DNA of 64,000 nt from the NCBI GenBank assembly GCA_965267605.1, contig OZ254088.1, positions 186,001-250,000 of the forward strand. The letters are read 5' to 3'. The stretch's first letter is position 1; each line of letters begins with the position of its first letter. Shown here one piece after another: positions 1 through 9,718 of this stretch. Origin of the DNA: G965267605 sp965267605 (GTDB taxonomy: Bacteria > Bacteroidota > Bacteroidia > Flavobacteriales_E > Vicingaceae). A program made the translations under genes and the position numbers. The notes under the pieces are model-generated. The model did not search any database and was not told the DNA's origin. It saw nothing but the letters and a program-made list of their open reading frames with translations.

Positions 1-236
1 CCATGCCGATCAAGTGCAACGAACTCGGTATTTGACCTTCTGTAAATGATCAACCCTCGTGAACCTCCCGTGTGGTACACCCAGTTTCCTACAGCATTTA
101 AATCTATGAACTCTGGATCGGTGAGGTAGATGTTCAGGTTTACCGGCACGTAAGGAACTGGATGGTCGTTCTTGGTACATCCAGACAATAAAAGGACGCA
201 TAGTCCAATTAATATATATGGGTTACACTTCCTCAC
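1..236 (-). CDS. Rieske-like lipoprotein, C-terminal part cut off by the window edge
   Basis: Reading leftwards from a GTG at 234-236, an open frame encodes a signal peptide ending in a lipobox (LLLSGC at about residues 15-20). It continues with VPYVPVNLNIYL and a WVYHTGGSRGLIIYRR stretch. This start-and-strand pattern is typical of the small Bacteroidota lipoproteins annotated as Rieske (2Fe-2S) domain proteins, in which a Cys-Pro-His cluster motif follows soon after. Here the frame runs off the window just after ALDRH, so the iron-sulfur ligands cannot be checked. The GTG start is inferred, because no ATG lies in frame upstream. The first long frame on this strand (10-201) is a different, spurious frame. 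Confidence 0.6.
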   Translation of the reverse strand, partial: MRKCNPYILIGLCVLLLSGCTKNDHPVPYVPVNLNIYLTDPEFIDLNAVGNWVYHTGGSRGLIIYRRSNTEFVALDRH

Positions 237-290
237 GTGGTACAGTAATTGTATAAAATTAACTATAATTAAACGTAAGAATTGTGTGGT

Positions 291-557
291 ATGAGATACC
301 TGCTGACATCAATACTCTTGGTTATCGGATTAACATCCATGAAAGCCCAGGCCAGCGCTGAGCAAAGGCAAAAGCAATTGGCCAAACAGGAAGAGTATAA
401 GGAGAAGGCAGCTGAGAAAGGAGTAGAGGAAGGTAAAAAGCGGCACAGGCGTTTACAGGATAAAGCTACCCGTAAGCGCATGAAGAAGAACCTCAAGAAG
501 ACCAAGAAGATGGCCAAGAAGAGGAACAAAAAGCCGGGTATTTTTCGCAGGCAGTGA
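291..557 (+). CDS. small basic exported protein of unknown function
   Basis: The product is 88 residues from the ATG at 291; a TTG at 282 is a weaker start. Residues 1-20 form a signal peptide (MRYLLTSILLVIGLTSMKAQ). The rest is strongly basic, with many Lys and Arg and a tail KKPGIFRRQ, and is predicted to be helical with no hydrophobic segment. Its stop overlaps the start of the following response regulator gene by 4 bases (GTGA), so the two are probably translated together. No known function. Its position at the head of a two-component cluster suggests a link to that signalling unit, but this is inference from context only. Confidence 0.6.
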   Translation: MRYLLTSILLVIGLTSMKAQASAEQRQKQLAKQEEYKEKAAEKGVEEGKKRHRRLQDKATRKRMKKNLKKTKKMAKKRNKKPGIFRRQ

Positions 558-1333
558 CCCCCCTGAAAGCACTTATTGTAGATGATGAATTGCACGCGCG
601 CGAGAACCTCGCCATGCTGCTTGATGAATTTTGCCAGGAAGTTCAGGTCATTGGGCAATGCGAGAATGTAGAAGAAGCCAGGAAGGCGATCTCCGAGCTA
701 AAACCCGAACTCGTGTTTCTGGATATTCGAATGCCTTCTGGTATCGAAGGGTTGGAGTTGTTGGAAGAGATTGACAACACTGACTTTCAGGTCATATTTG
801 CTACCGCCTTTAAAGAACACGCGGTGCGGGCCTTCAATGCAAACGCCATTCACTACTTGCTTAAGCCGATCGATATTGAAGAGCTTCAGGAGGCAGTTGG
901 GAAAGTGGTCGAATTCAGGGCGTTGATGGAGGAAGATGCTTCTTCTAAAGAAGTGTACAAGGAATCTTTAAAAGACCTGAAGACAACTATCCTCACGGGA
1001 GAGTCCAAACGGATTACAATTACGCACGCCAAGGGTATCAAGATTGTCAAACAAGACGAGATCGTGTATCTGGAAGGAAGTGGCAATTGCACTTATCTTC
1101 ATTTTGCTGATGGATCCAAGTTTCTGGACACAAGAACGCTGAAAGTGTACGAACCCATTCTGGATAATTCAAGGTTCTACAGAGTACACAAGTCTTATAT
1201 CGTTAATCTGCTATTTCTAAAAGAGTACCTCCATGACCAGGGCCACTACGTGGTGTTGGAGAATGATATCAGTTTACCCGTTGCCAGAAATCGGGTACCT
1301 GATTTTGTTGCCGCGATCAAATCCATTGGATAA
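554..1333 (+). CDS. LytTR-family response regulator (first of two)
   Basis: This is a cytoplasmic transcription regulator of 259 residues. The N-terminal receiver domain (about 4-125) has the acidic pair D10/D11, phospho-acceptor D57 in FLDIRMP, T84 and K104 in LLKPID. A C-terminal LytTR DNA-binding domain (about 150-257) has the family signature FYRVHKSYIVN. The start is a GTG overlapping the stop of the upstream small gene. It is followed by a second LytTR regulator and a LytS-type kinase on the same strand, so it is probably one output of that kinase. All catalytic receiver residues are present. Target genes are unknown. Confidence 0.9.
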   Translation: MTPLKALIVDDELHARENLAMLLDEFCQEVQVIGQCENVEEARKAISELKPELVFLDIRMPSGIEGLELLEEIDNTDFQVIFATAFKEHAVRAFNANAIHYLLKPIDIEELQEAVGKVVEFRALMEEDASSKEVYKESLKDLKTTILTGESKRITITHAKGIKIVKQDEIVYLEGSGNCTYLHFADGSKFLDTRTLKVYEPILDNSRFYRVHKSYIVNLLFLKEYLHDQGHYVVLENDISLPVARNRVPDFVAAIKSIG

Positions 1334-1436
1334 ATATTCGATACCGTTAAATCAATGAGCGGTACCGTTCACATGAAATCGTGAACCTCGAGGGCACGGG
1401 TGAAGTACATTTAAGCATCACCAAAATCGCAAGACT

Positions 1437-2204
1437 ATGGAATCCAAAAAGAAACTAAAGGCACTCGTAATTGACGATGAATTCAATGCCAGGAACAACC
1501 TGGAAATGATTCTTAACGAATATTGTGACGATGTAGAGGAAGTCAGACTTGCCGAATCAGCAGCTCAAGCAAGAGAAGTTCTGACTGAATATGATCCAGA
1601 CATCGTATTTCTTGATATCATGATGCCGGAGGAAGACGGATTTCAATTTGTGGACAGTCTTGACGATAGAAATTTTGCATTGGTATTTACCACCGCACAC
1701 AACGAATACGCCATCAAGGCATTCAAGGTAAATGCGGTGAACTATCTGGAGAAGCCTATAGATATTGAGGATGTTCAGGCTACAACCCAAACAGTAGCTA
1801 GCGCGGCACCGGGTTCAAATGGAGATTTAGGTCAATTGAAAGAAATGATTCGCGAAATGATCGATACTTCTGGCCAGGATACGATTGCGATTCCTACAAC
1901 ATCTGGTTATACCATTGCGAAGTGTGATGAGGTAGTGCACCTCGAAGCGGATGAAAGCTATACTACCGTTTATTTAACCAACGATAGAAAGCTGGTCAGC
2001 AGTAAGAACATCAAGTCATACGAGAAGATTTTGAATCCTTCTATGTTCTTCCGTGTGCACAAATCACACATCATCAACATTACCAAACATCTTAACGAGT
2101 TTAATCGTAACGAGGGAAATGTAGCAATTATGAGCAATGGTGATTATGTACCCGTTGCCCGTAGAAAGCTTACTGATTTCCTTTCCCGTATTAATACGCT
2201 ATAA
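1437..2204 (+). CDS. LytTR-family response regulator (second of two)
   Basis: The product has 255 residues with the same architecture as the preceding gene. The receiver domain has D13/D14, phospho-acceptor D60 in FLDIMMP, T85/T86 and K106 in LEKPID. The LytTR domain (about 150-252) contains FFRVHKSHIIN. The two regulators share the same plan with clear sequence similarity, suggesting an old duplication. A 103-base gap separates them, so this one may have its own promoter. The sensor kinase starts 8 bases after its stop, which makes kinase and regulator a likely cognate pair. Confidence 0.9.
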   Translation: MESKKKLKALVIDDEFNARNNLEMILNEYCDDVEEVRLAESAAQAREVLTEYDPDIVFLDIMMPEEDGFQFVDSLDDRNFALVFTTAHNEYAIKAFKVNAVNYLEKPIDIEDVQATTQTVASAAPGSNGDLGQLKEMIREMIDTSGQDTIAIPTTSGYTIAKCDEVVHLEADESYTTVYLTNDRKLVSSKNIKSYEKILNPSMFFRVHKSHIINITKHLNEFNRNEGNVAIMSNGDYVPVARRKLTDFLSRINTL

Positions 2205-2212
2205 TTGCATGC

Positions 2213-5185
2213 GTGAAGCAGGTAGTAGCATTATCCCTGTTGGTGCTGGGTTTCTTCAGCACAGTATGTAAAGCACAGCAGTACAACTTTATATCATATT
2301 CTATTGAGGACGGACTTGCTCAATCGCAGGTCCGATCTTTATTGCAGGATTCCCGAGGTTACATTTGGGTAGGTACCTTGGGCGGCCTGAGTCGCTTTGA
2401 CGGAATAGAATTCACCAATTATTCAACCGACAATGGCCTTCCGGGTAATCAGGTCAACGCAATATTTGAAGACAGCAAAGGCAGGATTTGGGCAGGCTGC
2501 AAGGGCGCGATAGCGCATTTTGAGAAAGGTGTATGGTATGTACATCAGTTGGATAGCTCATTCTCAGAGAGTATCATTTTTGACATTCAGGAAGACGGGG
2601 AGGGGCACCTCTGGCTGGCCACGGATGGACGTGGTTCCATATGCTATCAAGAGAAGGAGTGCAGTTATTTTAATACTGAGAACGGTCTTGCGCACGATTA
2701 TGTTCGGGCTATTACCCGAATGGATGACATGCTGTTCTTTGCCACGCGTGGCGGGGTGTCTGTAATGAAAGCTGGCAAGTTCATTGATGGAAATGAAGAG
2801 CTGGCTGAACTGAATGCCTCAGACGTGGTCTTTGATGCCAATAAGAATTGCTGGGTTACTACTTACGGAGCGGGAGTAGTTAAGGTAAATGGAAGCACCA
2901 AACAGTATAAGGCGGAAGATGGTCTTATTCGCAACCACATCCGAAATGCGATCATTGATCAGCACGGTGCGCTGTGGTTTGCTTCGAAGAAAGGTGTGAG
3001 CCGATTGTCTGATGGTGTATTCACCAATTTCGTAGCGGGCGAGGGAATACCGAACGAGAATATCAGGGTTTTGCTGGAAGATTTTGACGGAAATATCTGG
3101 ATGGGATCCGATGGTGGTGGACTATTGAAATTCTCAGGCGAGGCCTTTGTAAGTTATTCGGCATCTCCGGGTTTGCCTTCAACAACCATTATGTCGATGG
3201 TTGAAGATACCATGGGGGCATTGTGGTTTTCAACTTACGGTAGTGGTGTTAGCAGGTTTTACCAGGGAAACTTTACAAACTATGATAGGAAGTCAGGACT
3301 GACCAACAACACAGTGTGGGCCAGTTACTGTGACACCAAAGGTCATCTGTGGTTTGGAACATCGGAAGGCGTGGTTAAATGGGACGGAACCAAGTTTGAT
3401 TCACCCAAGGTGCTGGCACCGTTAAAGGGAATGAAGGTATGGTCCATTACAGAAGGTGATAATGGTGAAATGTGGTTTGGAATCCTTCAGGGAGCTGCCA
3501 GAATGAAAGACGATTCTCTTGAGGCGTATCTGGCGGGTAATGTGGAAATAGGTGAGAACGTTAGGCGGATTCTGAACTACGATGAAGCCATTTGGTTTGC
3601 TTCCGCTACCGGGTTGTTCAAGTATCGTAACGGCAAATTCGAGAATGTAACAGAGATTCATAAGTTGCCTACCAAGACCATCTACACTGTTTTCGCTTCA
3701 TCGAAGGGCAAAGTGTGGTTAGGCACAGATGCTGGATTGATCCTGTTGAAGGATCAAGGGCATGAATTGTACAAGCTCGGAGCAGACTATGGTTCCAACC
3801 AGGTTATTTTTATGTCAGAAGACAAGTTGGGCAGTTTGTGGTTGGGAACCAACAATGGTATTGTAGAGTTCGTAAATGACGAGCAGCTTGGGCATCGCAT
3901 CATCCGATACGGTTTGGAAGATGGGTTGGTGTCTCTTGAAAGTAACCAGAACGCAGCTTATACAGCGGGTAACGGGAACCTTTGGTTTGGTATGGGGTCC
4001 GGCCTTATGAACCTGCGTATTGATAGGCGTAAGCGAAGAGAATCTACCCGGCCACCAACTGTTTCTATCCTTGGGTTGAGGTTGTTCCAGCAGGAATTCA
4101 ATTACGATCAGTACGCGGATGGAATAAATGAAGCCGGACTGCCGGTAAACCCTGTTTTCCCTTCTAACAAGAACTTTGTGACATTTGATTATGTGGGGAT
4201 AAGCCATCTGAAACCCGATGAGGTTACATATCAGTACAAACTGGAGGGTTTCGATGAGGACTGGTTACCTGTAACAAAGGTTCGTTTTGCTACCTACTCT
4301 AACCTGCCCTTTGGTGAGTATACATTTTTGTTGAAGGCTTCGAATAAGGATGGCGTCTGGACTTCCGACCCGGTTTCGTTCAGTTTTGAAATCACACCAC
4401 CTTTTTATCTAACAACTTGGTTTATAATAGGTTGTGTGATACTTTTTATCATTTTGATCATTGTAATCTATCGATGGAGAAGAAGTGTTGCCGCTGAAAA
4501 GGAACGAACACAGCAATTGGAGTACCAGTCAAGATTATTGAGTCTGGAGCAACAAACCTTGAATGCCAGCATGAATAGGCACTTCATTTTCAACGCTTTG
4601 AACTCTATTCAATACTATATCAATCGACAGGATAGGTTGGCTGCCAATTCATACTTGTCAAGCTTTGCAAAGCTTATTAGGAAGAACCTGGATAGTTCCC
4701 AGTCAAACAACGTGCTTCTATCTGAAGAACTTGAGCGTTTGAAGCTGTATCTGAAGTTGGAGAATATGAGGTTTACAGACAAGTTTGAATACGACTTAAA
4801 TATAGGGGAAGATGTTCATCCTGAGACACTTGAGATTCCAGCAATGTTGCTTCAGCCGTATGTGGAGAATTCCATATGGCACGGTATTTTACCCAAGAAG
4901 GAGCCAGGCAAGATCAAAATTGATGTGAGCAGGCAAAATAATGATGAGTTACTGTTCGTTATTGAGGATAATGGGATAGGAATTGAGCAAAGCAAGAAAA
5001 TGAAAGGAGTTTCAAGCTCAGACCACATTTCCCAGGGCATGAACATCACGAAAAATCGTCTGGATTTGATCAGAAAGATGAAAAAACAGAACGTTTTTGT
5101 GAATGGCCCGTATGAATTAAAGGAGGGTGGTGATGTATTGGGCACCCGCGTTGAAATAGGCATTGTTGCAAATTCTTTTAATTAA
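2213..5185 (+). CDS. propeller-type sensor histidine kinase of the LytS family
   Basis: This is an inner-membrane sensor of 990 residues. A signal peptide (1-21) leads into a long periplasmic region of two-component regulator propeller repeats (about 25-610, recurring IWVGT/LWFGT/GLP patterns), which in this family forms two beta-propellers. A Y_Y_Y-type domain follows (about 656-727), then one membrane helix (about 735-756). The cytoplasmic part has a coiled linker, a His_kinase (PF06580) motif with H790 in NRHFIFNALNSI, and an ATPase domain with QPYVENSIWHG (about 880) and EDNGIGI (about 917). It starts at GTG 2213; the nearby ATG at 2209 is out of frame. It lacks the fused regulator of hybrid systems; the separate LytTR genes upstream supply that function. 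The ligand is unknown. Confidence 0.9.
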   Translation: MKQVVALSLLVLGFFSTVCKAQQYNFISYSIEDGLAQSQVRSLLQDSRGYIWVGTLGGLSRFDGIEFTNYSTDNGLPGNQVNAIFEDSKGRIWAGCKGAIAHFEKGVWYVHQLDSSFSESIIFDIQEDGEGHLWLATDGRGSICYQEKECSYFNTENGLAHDYVRAITRMDDMLFFATRGGVSVMKAGKFIDGNEELAELNASDVVFDANKNCWVTTYGAGVVKVNGSTKQYKAEDGLIRNHIRNAIIDQHGALWFASKKGVSRLSDGVFTNFVAGEGIPNENIRVLLEDFDGNIWMGSDGGGLLKFSGEAFVSYSASPGLPSTTIMSMVEDTMGALWFSTYGSGVSRFYQGNFTNYDRKSGLTNNTVWASYCDTKGHLWFGTSEGVVKWDGTKFDSPKVLAPLKGMKVWSITEGDNGEMWFGILQGAARMKDDSLEAYLAGNVEIGENVRRILNYDEAIWFASATGLFKYRNGKFENVTEIHKLPTKTIYTVFASSKGKVWLGTDAGLILLKDQGHELYKLGADYGSNQVIFMSEDKLGSLWLGTNNGIVEFVNDEQLGHRIIRYGLEDGLVSLESNQNAAYTAGNGNLWFGMGSGLMNLRIDRRKRRESTRPPTVSILGLRLFQQEFNYDQYADGINEAGLPVNPVFPSNKNFVTFDYVGISHLKPDEVTYQYKLEGFDEDWLPVTKVRFATYSNLPFGEYTFLLKASNKDGVWTSDPVSFSFEITPPFYLTTWFIIGCVILFIILIIVIYRWRRSVAAEKERTQQLEYQSRLLSLEQQTLNASMNRHFIFNALNSIQYYINRQDRLAANSYLSSFAKLIRKNLDSSQSNNVLLSEELERLKLYLKLENMRFTDKFEYDLNIGEDVHPETLEIPAMLLQPYVENSIWHGILPKKEPGKIKIDVSRQNNDELLFVIEDNGIGIEQSKKMKGVSSSDHISQGMNITKNRLDLIRKMKKQNVFVNGPYELKEGGDVLGTRVEIGIVANSFN

Positions 5186-5211
5186 GGTGTGTAACAAGTC
5201 GATTTTTTTAG

Positions 5212-5219
5212 TATTTTTG
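5212..5219 (+). promoter_or_regulatory. TAnnTTTG -7 box
   Basis: TATTTTTG matches the Bacteroidota -7 consensus TAnnTTTG. Transcription would start near 5225, which favours the ATG at 5236 over those at 5224-5227 for the next gene. No good TTTG sits 19 bases upstream, so the -33 part is weak. Confidence 0.45.
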
Positions 5220-5235
5220 ATAGTTGATGAATAGT

Positions 5236-5727
5236 ATGTTTAAATATCTCGCACTTGCAGCCATCGTAATGGTGGGCTTCACGTCTTGTAAAAAGACTGA
5301 GTTAGAGGATCTTATGATTCAGAAGGAATCTGCTGCTGTCGATCAGGATAGCAAGCTGGATGGTTCTTCTGATGATTTGCTATTCGAGAATGCTGAAGCT
5401 GAAGGTTCATTCACTTCCGGAAATGCTGGTTCTTTTGAAACCATGGGAGGTGATGATGAAGGTAGTACCGATCCAAATGTTGGAGGTGATACTGGAGGAA
5501 ACGGAGGTGACGGTGGTGGAATCATCGGAGGTGATGAGAATGAGAACGATGATGATGACGAAGGTGGAATCATCGGAGGTGACGAGAATGAAGAGGATGA
5601 TGACAAAGAAGGCAAGGGCAGAGGCAACGGAATCCTAAAAGGTGGCGGTACTACTGGTGGCCTTGGTTCAGGTGGAGATACAGGTAACGGTAACGGCAGT
5701 TCTGGCAGTACCGGTGGTGGAAACTAA
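5236..5727 (+). CDS. acidic, glycine-rich lipoprotein of unknown function
   Basis: The product is 163 residues from the ATG at 5236. A short signal peptide ends in the lipobox GFTSC, so it is probably anchored to a membrane. The mature part is low complexity. It begins with an acidic stretch, then carries two 16-residue repeats (GGIIGGDENENDDDDE and GGIIGGDENEEDDDKE), and ends in a Gly/Ser/Thr tail. The clustered Asp and Glu could bind cations such as calcium, but no defined motif such as an EF hand is visible. No recognised domain. It follows the sensor kinase by 50 bases and precedes the TonB receptor operon on the same strand. Confidence 0.55.
   Translation: MFKYLALAAIVMVGFTSCKKTELEDLMIQKESAAVDQDSKLDGSSDDLLFENAEAEGSFTSGNAGSFETMGGDDEGSTDPNVGGDTGGNGGDGGGIIGGDENENDDDDEGGIIGGDENEEDDDKEGKGRGNGILKGGGTTGGLGSGGDTGNGNGSSGSTGGGN
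5515..5610 (+). repeat. two tandem 48-bp units inside the acidic lipoprotein gene
   Basis: GGTGGAATCATCGGAGGTGA begins units at 5515 and 5563. Each unit encodes one 16-residue GGIIGG plus acidic repeat. The units differ at several bases, so this is not a recent expansion. Confidence 0.8.
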
Positions 5728-5936
5728 GCGTTTCCCTTTCACAATTTTTCCTTAACCGATTTTGTACAATTTTTGACCTTTAGTGTCTTGGGTATTTCAT
5801 ATCCCGAAGTGCCTATTTATCTTTAGTATAACAAAGCTCAGGAAGCGTTGAAAGAGTGAGTTTGGAAACCAAATTTTTCTATCTTTAACGTCTTACTGAA
5901 AATCGCACTAATAACCGTATTAATTAGTCTTTTGTT

Positions 5937-8900
5937 ATGCTTAGGAAACTAACTCTATTACTTGTTGGCTTTACTTTGTGTGCCACTGCTTTTGCGCAGG
6001 TTGGTCAAGGTGCACTGAAAGGTAAAGTAACTGACGGAAAATCTGGAGAACCACTTGCTTTCGCAAATGTGGTTGTAATGTTGAATGGAAACCAGATTGC
6101 TTATGCAACTACGGACTTCGATGGAAAGTATACCATCAAGCCGGTAACTCCAGGTAAGTATACCATTCAGGCAACTTACATTGGATATCAGAACAAGCAG
6201 ATCAATGGTGTTCAGATCAATTCTGATAAAACAACATTCCTTGATTTGAAACTTTCTGAAGGTGGAGTTGACCTTGAAGCGTTCGAGGTTATCGAATACG
6301 AGGTTCCGCTGATTTCGAAAGACCAGACAAGTTCTGGAGGTACGGTTACCAGAGAGGATATCGCGAAGATGCCTGGTCGTTCCGCTACTTCGGTAGCCGC
6401 AACTGTTGGAGGTGTATTTACACAAGACAATGGTTCAAGTGCGGTTAACATCCGTGGTGGTAGAAGTAACGCAACGGTTGTGTTCATCGATGGTATCAAG
6501 GTGCGAGGTTCTCAAAGTCTTCCTAACGCGGCAATCGAGCAGGTTACAGTACTTACCGGTGGTCTTCCAGCCAATTATGGAGATGCAACCGGTGGTGCGA
6601 TCAGTATTACTACACGAGGTCCTTCTAAGCAATACTTCGGTGGTATCGAATACCTTACTTCTGGTTTCCCTTTCCAGAAAAAAGATGTGAACGGTAACAA
6701 ATTAGATGGAAGATTTGAAGGATACGGTCTTGACAAATTCGCTTATAACCTTCTTGGTTTTAACATTGCCGGACCAATCATGTTTAGAAAAGATACTGCC
6801 GGAGAGAAGACGGATCCATTGTTTGGATTCTTCCTTTCTGGTGAGCTTCGTTACCAGTTAGACCCACGCCCTTCTGCGATTGGCGACTGGGTTGTTAAAG
6901 ATTCGGTTCTTCAATACCTAATTGATAACCCACTTCGTCCTTCAGGATTGGCATCGGGAGGTTCTTTCCACAATGGTGAGTTCCTTTCTGCTAACGATTT
7001 TGAGCAGGTTCAGGCACGTCAGAACGTTAGCAACAGAAGTGTGAACCTTGCGGGTAAGATCGATGTAAGTACTTCTGCTACAACGAACCTTACTTTCGGT
7101 GGTACTTTGAATATGAGTAGAAACTACGGTTATACTCGTTCTAACTCAAATGCCGGAACAGGTGCTTATTCTCTGTTTAACTATTACAACAACAGAGAGA
7201 TCAACAACTACACATACAGAGTTTATGGTCGTTTCACTCAGCGTTTCGCCAATGCAACAGATGAGGATGGTGAGGAAACAGAAAGTGCTTCTGGTGTTAA
7301 GAATGCATTTATCTCGGTACAGGTTGATTACTCGCAAACGGGTAACCTTACTCAGAATGCTACGCACAGAGATGACCTTGCGAACTATGGATTCTATGGT
7401 AAGTTCTTCTCAGAGTTTGAGAACTCTTACGGCTTCTCAACTTTCAATGATACTATTAATAATGCATCCTATACTGGTAATATCCATAACGGATTTAACC
7501 AACTTTCTTACACGTGGTTACAAGATAGCCTTGTAAATCCAAACCCAATTCTGGCGAATTACAACAACATCTACTACTCACTGTATGATGATATTACGGG
7601 TAACTATGAAACGCCAATTCAAGTTCAGCAGGGTGGTGGTTTGTTGAATGGAGACAACCCAAGAACTATTTATGATATGTGGACTGCTCCAGGTCAGCAG
7701 TACAACACATATTTTAAAGACCGTCAGTCACAGTTCCGTGTACAGGCATCCGGTTCTGCCGATATCAAAGATCACGCACTGCTTATTGGTTTTGAATATG
7801 AGCAGCGTGTAGATAGATTCTATAACGTTGGACCACGTGGACTTTGGACTCTTGGACGTCAGTTGGTGAATGCACACATCAGCCAGCTAGATGAACAGAA
7901 CTATTGGGTAACTTATGAAGGAAGTGCTCCAACGGTAACTTTCGAAAGGCTTTATGATGCAGCTTCGCACTCAACTTTTGACAGAAACATCCGTGAGCGT
8001 CTTGGTTTTGACGTAACGGGTAAAGATTGGATTGATTTTGATTCTTATGGGCCATTCTGGAAAGTGAGCGACTTCTCTGCTGATGAACTCCTTAACCAGG
8101 GTCAGAGCTACGTGTCTTACTCAGGTTACGATCACAAGGGAGATGTTGTAAAAGGCATTCCTTCTCTAGACGACTTCTTTAATGATACTTACGAGGATGG
8201 AGATTTCAAAAGGTATATTCCTGCTTTCCGTCCAATTTACGTAGCAGGTTATATCCAGGATAAATTCTCTTTCGATGATTTGATCTTCAACATTGGTGTT
8301 CGTGTTGACCGTTTTGATGCGAACCAGCCGGTGCTTAAGGATCAGTTCTCTCTATTCCCAACGGTTAAGGCAGGTGAAGTAGATTTCGAGCATCCATCTA
8401 ACATTGGTGATGACTACGTAGTTTATGTGGGTGATATTGAAGATCCAAATGCAGACAACATTGTTGGTTATAGAAGCGGTGAGACCTGGTACAATGCAGA
8501 TGGTGTTGAGGTCAATGACCCTAGCGTTCTGGAAACTGCAACCGGTATTGCTCCTTGGTTGGTTGATCCAACTAAAAAGAATACAGTAACAGACCTTTCT
8601 TCTGCTTCATTTGAGGATTACAAACCACAGGTGAATGTAATGCCACGTATCGCATTCTCATTCCCTATCTCTGATGAGGCATTGTTCTTCGCACACTACG
8701 ATGTACTGACACAAAGACCACCAGAGAGAATCAGAATGAACCCAATTGACTACATGTTCATTCAGTCTCACAACAGACTAATCAACAATCCAAGCTTGAA
8801 GCCAGAGAAAACAATCGATTATGAGATCGGATTCCAGCAGAAGCTAAACAGTAAATCTTCACTTAAGATTGCTGCCTTCTACAGAGAGATGAGAAATCAG

Positions 8901-9698
8901 ATCCAGGCAAGACAAATCTTTGGCGCTTATCCTGAATCATACTTAACGATGGGTAACATCGACTTCGGTACGGTTAAGGGTACTACCGTGGCTTACGACC
9001 TTAGAAGGTCAGGTAATTTCAAGCTTAGAGCGAACTACACACTTCAGTTTGCTGAAGGTACAGGTTCAGGAACAACATCTCAGTTGAACCTTGTGAACTC
9101 CGGACAACCTAACTTGAGAACGATCTTCCCTCTAGGTATCGATCAGCGTCATGCTATTCAGCTGGCCGGTGATTATAGCTTTGCAGCTGGTAGAAATTAC
9201 AACGGCCCTAAGTGGTTCGGAAAAGATGTATTTGAGAACGCTGGTATCAACATTACCGCAAACCTTGGTTCAGGAACACCCTTTACTAAGAGAGATAATG
9301 TTGTTCCACAAGTATTGTTCTCGGGCCAGGGTAACTCTGTTGAAGGATCTATCAATGGATCTAGACTTCCCTGGACATTCACAACGAATGCAAGACTTTA
9401 CAAAGACTTCGAGTTGAAGTTTGGTAAGGCCGAGGAAGGAGAGGATCAGAAATCCGCTGCAGTGAATGTGTACCTGCAGGTGTTGAATATCCTGAACACG
9501 AAAAACGTATTAGGTGTGTATAGCGTAACTGGTAACCCAGACGATGATGGCTACCTGGCAGCAGCTGCTTATCAGCCATTCATTCAATCTCAGAACAACG
9601 AGCAGTCGTTCAGAGATCTATACACATTGAAGTTGGCGAACCCAGGCGTATATAGCCTGCCAAGAAGAATTCGTCTTGGATGTCAGCTTAACTTTTAA
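5937..9698 (+). CDS. TonB-dependent outer-membrane receptor with carboxypeptidase-like N-terminal domain
   Basis: This is a 1253-residue outer-membrane transporter. A signal peptide ends near residue 20 (ATAFAQ). A carboxypeptidase-regulatory-like domain follows (about 25-112, with GKVTDGKSGEPLAFANVVV), then a plug domain (about 135-235) with VNIRGGRSNATVVFIDG and a GGLPANYGDATGGAISI segment. The rest is beta-barrel, with alternating strands and a final aromatic-rich strand ending QLNF. It would take up a large substrate using energy from a TonB-ExbBD complex, such as the one at 48.9-50.8 kb. The substrate is unknown. The next gene, encoding an exported protein, starts only 20 bases downstream, implying an operon. 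Confidence 0.9.
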   Translation: MLRKLTLLLVGFTLCATAFAQVGQGALKGKVTDGKSGEPLAFANVVVMLNGNQIAYATTDFDGKYTIKPVTPGKYTIQATYIGYQNKQINGVQINSDKTTFLDLKLSEGGVDLEAFEVIEYEVPLISKDQTSSGGTVTREDIAKMPGRSATSVAATVGGVFTQDNGSSAVNIRGGRSNATVVFIDGIKVRGSQSLPNAAIEQVTVLTGGLPANYGDATGGAISITTRGPSKQYFGGIEYLTSGFPFQKKDVNGNKLDGRFEGYGLDKFAYNLLGFNIAGPIMFRKDTAGEKTDPLFGFFLSGELRYQLDPRPSAIGDWVVKDSVLQYLIDNPLRPSGLASGGSFHNGEFLSANDFEQVQARQNVSNRSVNLAGKIDVSTSATTNLTFGGTLNMSRNYGYTRSNSNAGTGAYSLFNYYNNREINNYTYRVYGRFTQRFANATDEDGEETESASGVKNAFISVQVDYSQTGNLTQNATHRDDLANYGFYGKFFSEFENSYGFSTFNDTINNASYTGNIHNGFNQLSYTWLQDSLVNPNPILANYNNIYYSLYDDITGNYETPIQVQQGGGLLNGDNPRTIYDMWTAPGQQYNTYFKDRQSQFRVQASGSADIKDHALLIGFEYEQRVDRFYNVGPRGLWTLGRQLVNAHISQLDEQNYWVTYEGSAPTVTFERLYDAASHSTFDRNIRERLGFDVTGKDWIDFDSYGPFWKVSDFSADELLNQGQSYVSYSGYDHKGDVVKGIPSLDDFFNDTYEDGDFKRYIPAFRPIYVAGYIQDKFSFDDLIFNIGVRVDRFDANQPVLKDQFSLFPTVKAGEVDFEHPSNIGDDYVVYVGDIEDPNADNIVGYRSGETWYNADGVEVNDPSVLETATGIAPWLVDPTKKNTVTDLSSASFEDYKPQVNVMPRIAFSFPISDEALFFAHYDVLTQRPPERIRMNPIDYMFIQSHNRLINNPSLKPEKTIDYEIGFQQKLNSKSSLKIAAFYREMRNQIQARQIFGAYPESYLTMGNIDFGTVKGTTVAYDLRRSGNFKLRANYTLQFAEGTGSGTTSQLNLVNSGQPNLRTIFPLGIDQRHAIQLAGDYSFAAGRNYNGPKWFGKDVFENAGINITANLGSGTPFTKRDNVVPQVLFSGQGNSVEGSINGSRLPWTFTTNARLYKDFELKFGKAEEGEDQKSAAVNVYLQVLNILNTKNVLGVYSVTGNPDDDGYLAAAAYQPFIQSQNNEQSFRDLYTLKLANPGVYSLPRRIRLGCQLNF

Positions 9699-9718
9699 GA
9701 ATTAAATAAACCCACTAT

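Noticed and set aside
10..201. Minus-strand 63-residue frame with ATG
   Set aside because: Another minus-strand frame from GTG 236 encodes a lipoprotein with a lipobox and family-like sequence, so this frame is a shadow.
269..658. Minus-strand frame of 129 residues, Phe/Leu-rich
   Set aside because: It lies opposite the basic small gene and the response regulator start; its composition is that of an antisense frame over Lys-rich codons.
5343..5627. Minus-strand Ser/Pro-rich frame
   Set aside because: It is the antisense reading of the acidic Gly-rich repeats of the lipoprotein gene; no start signal.
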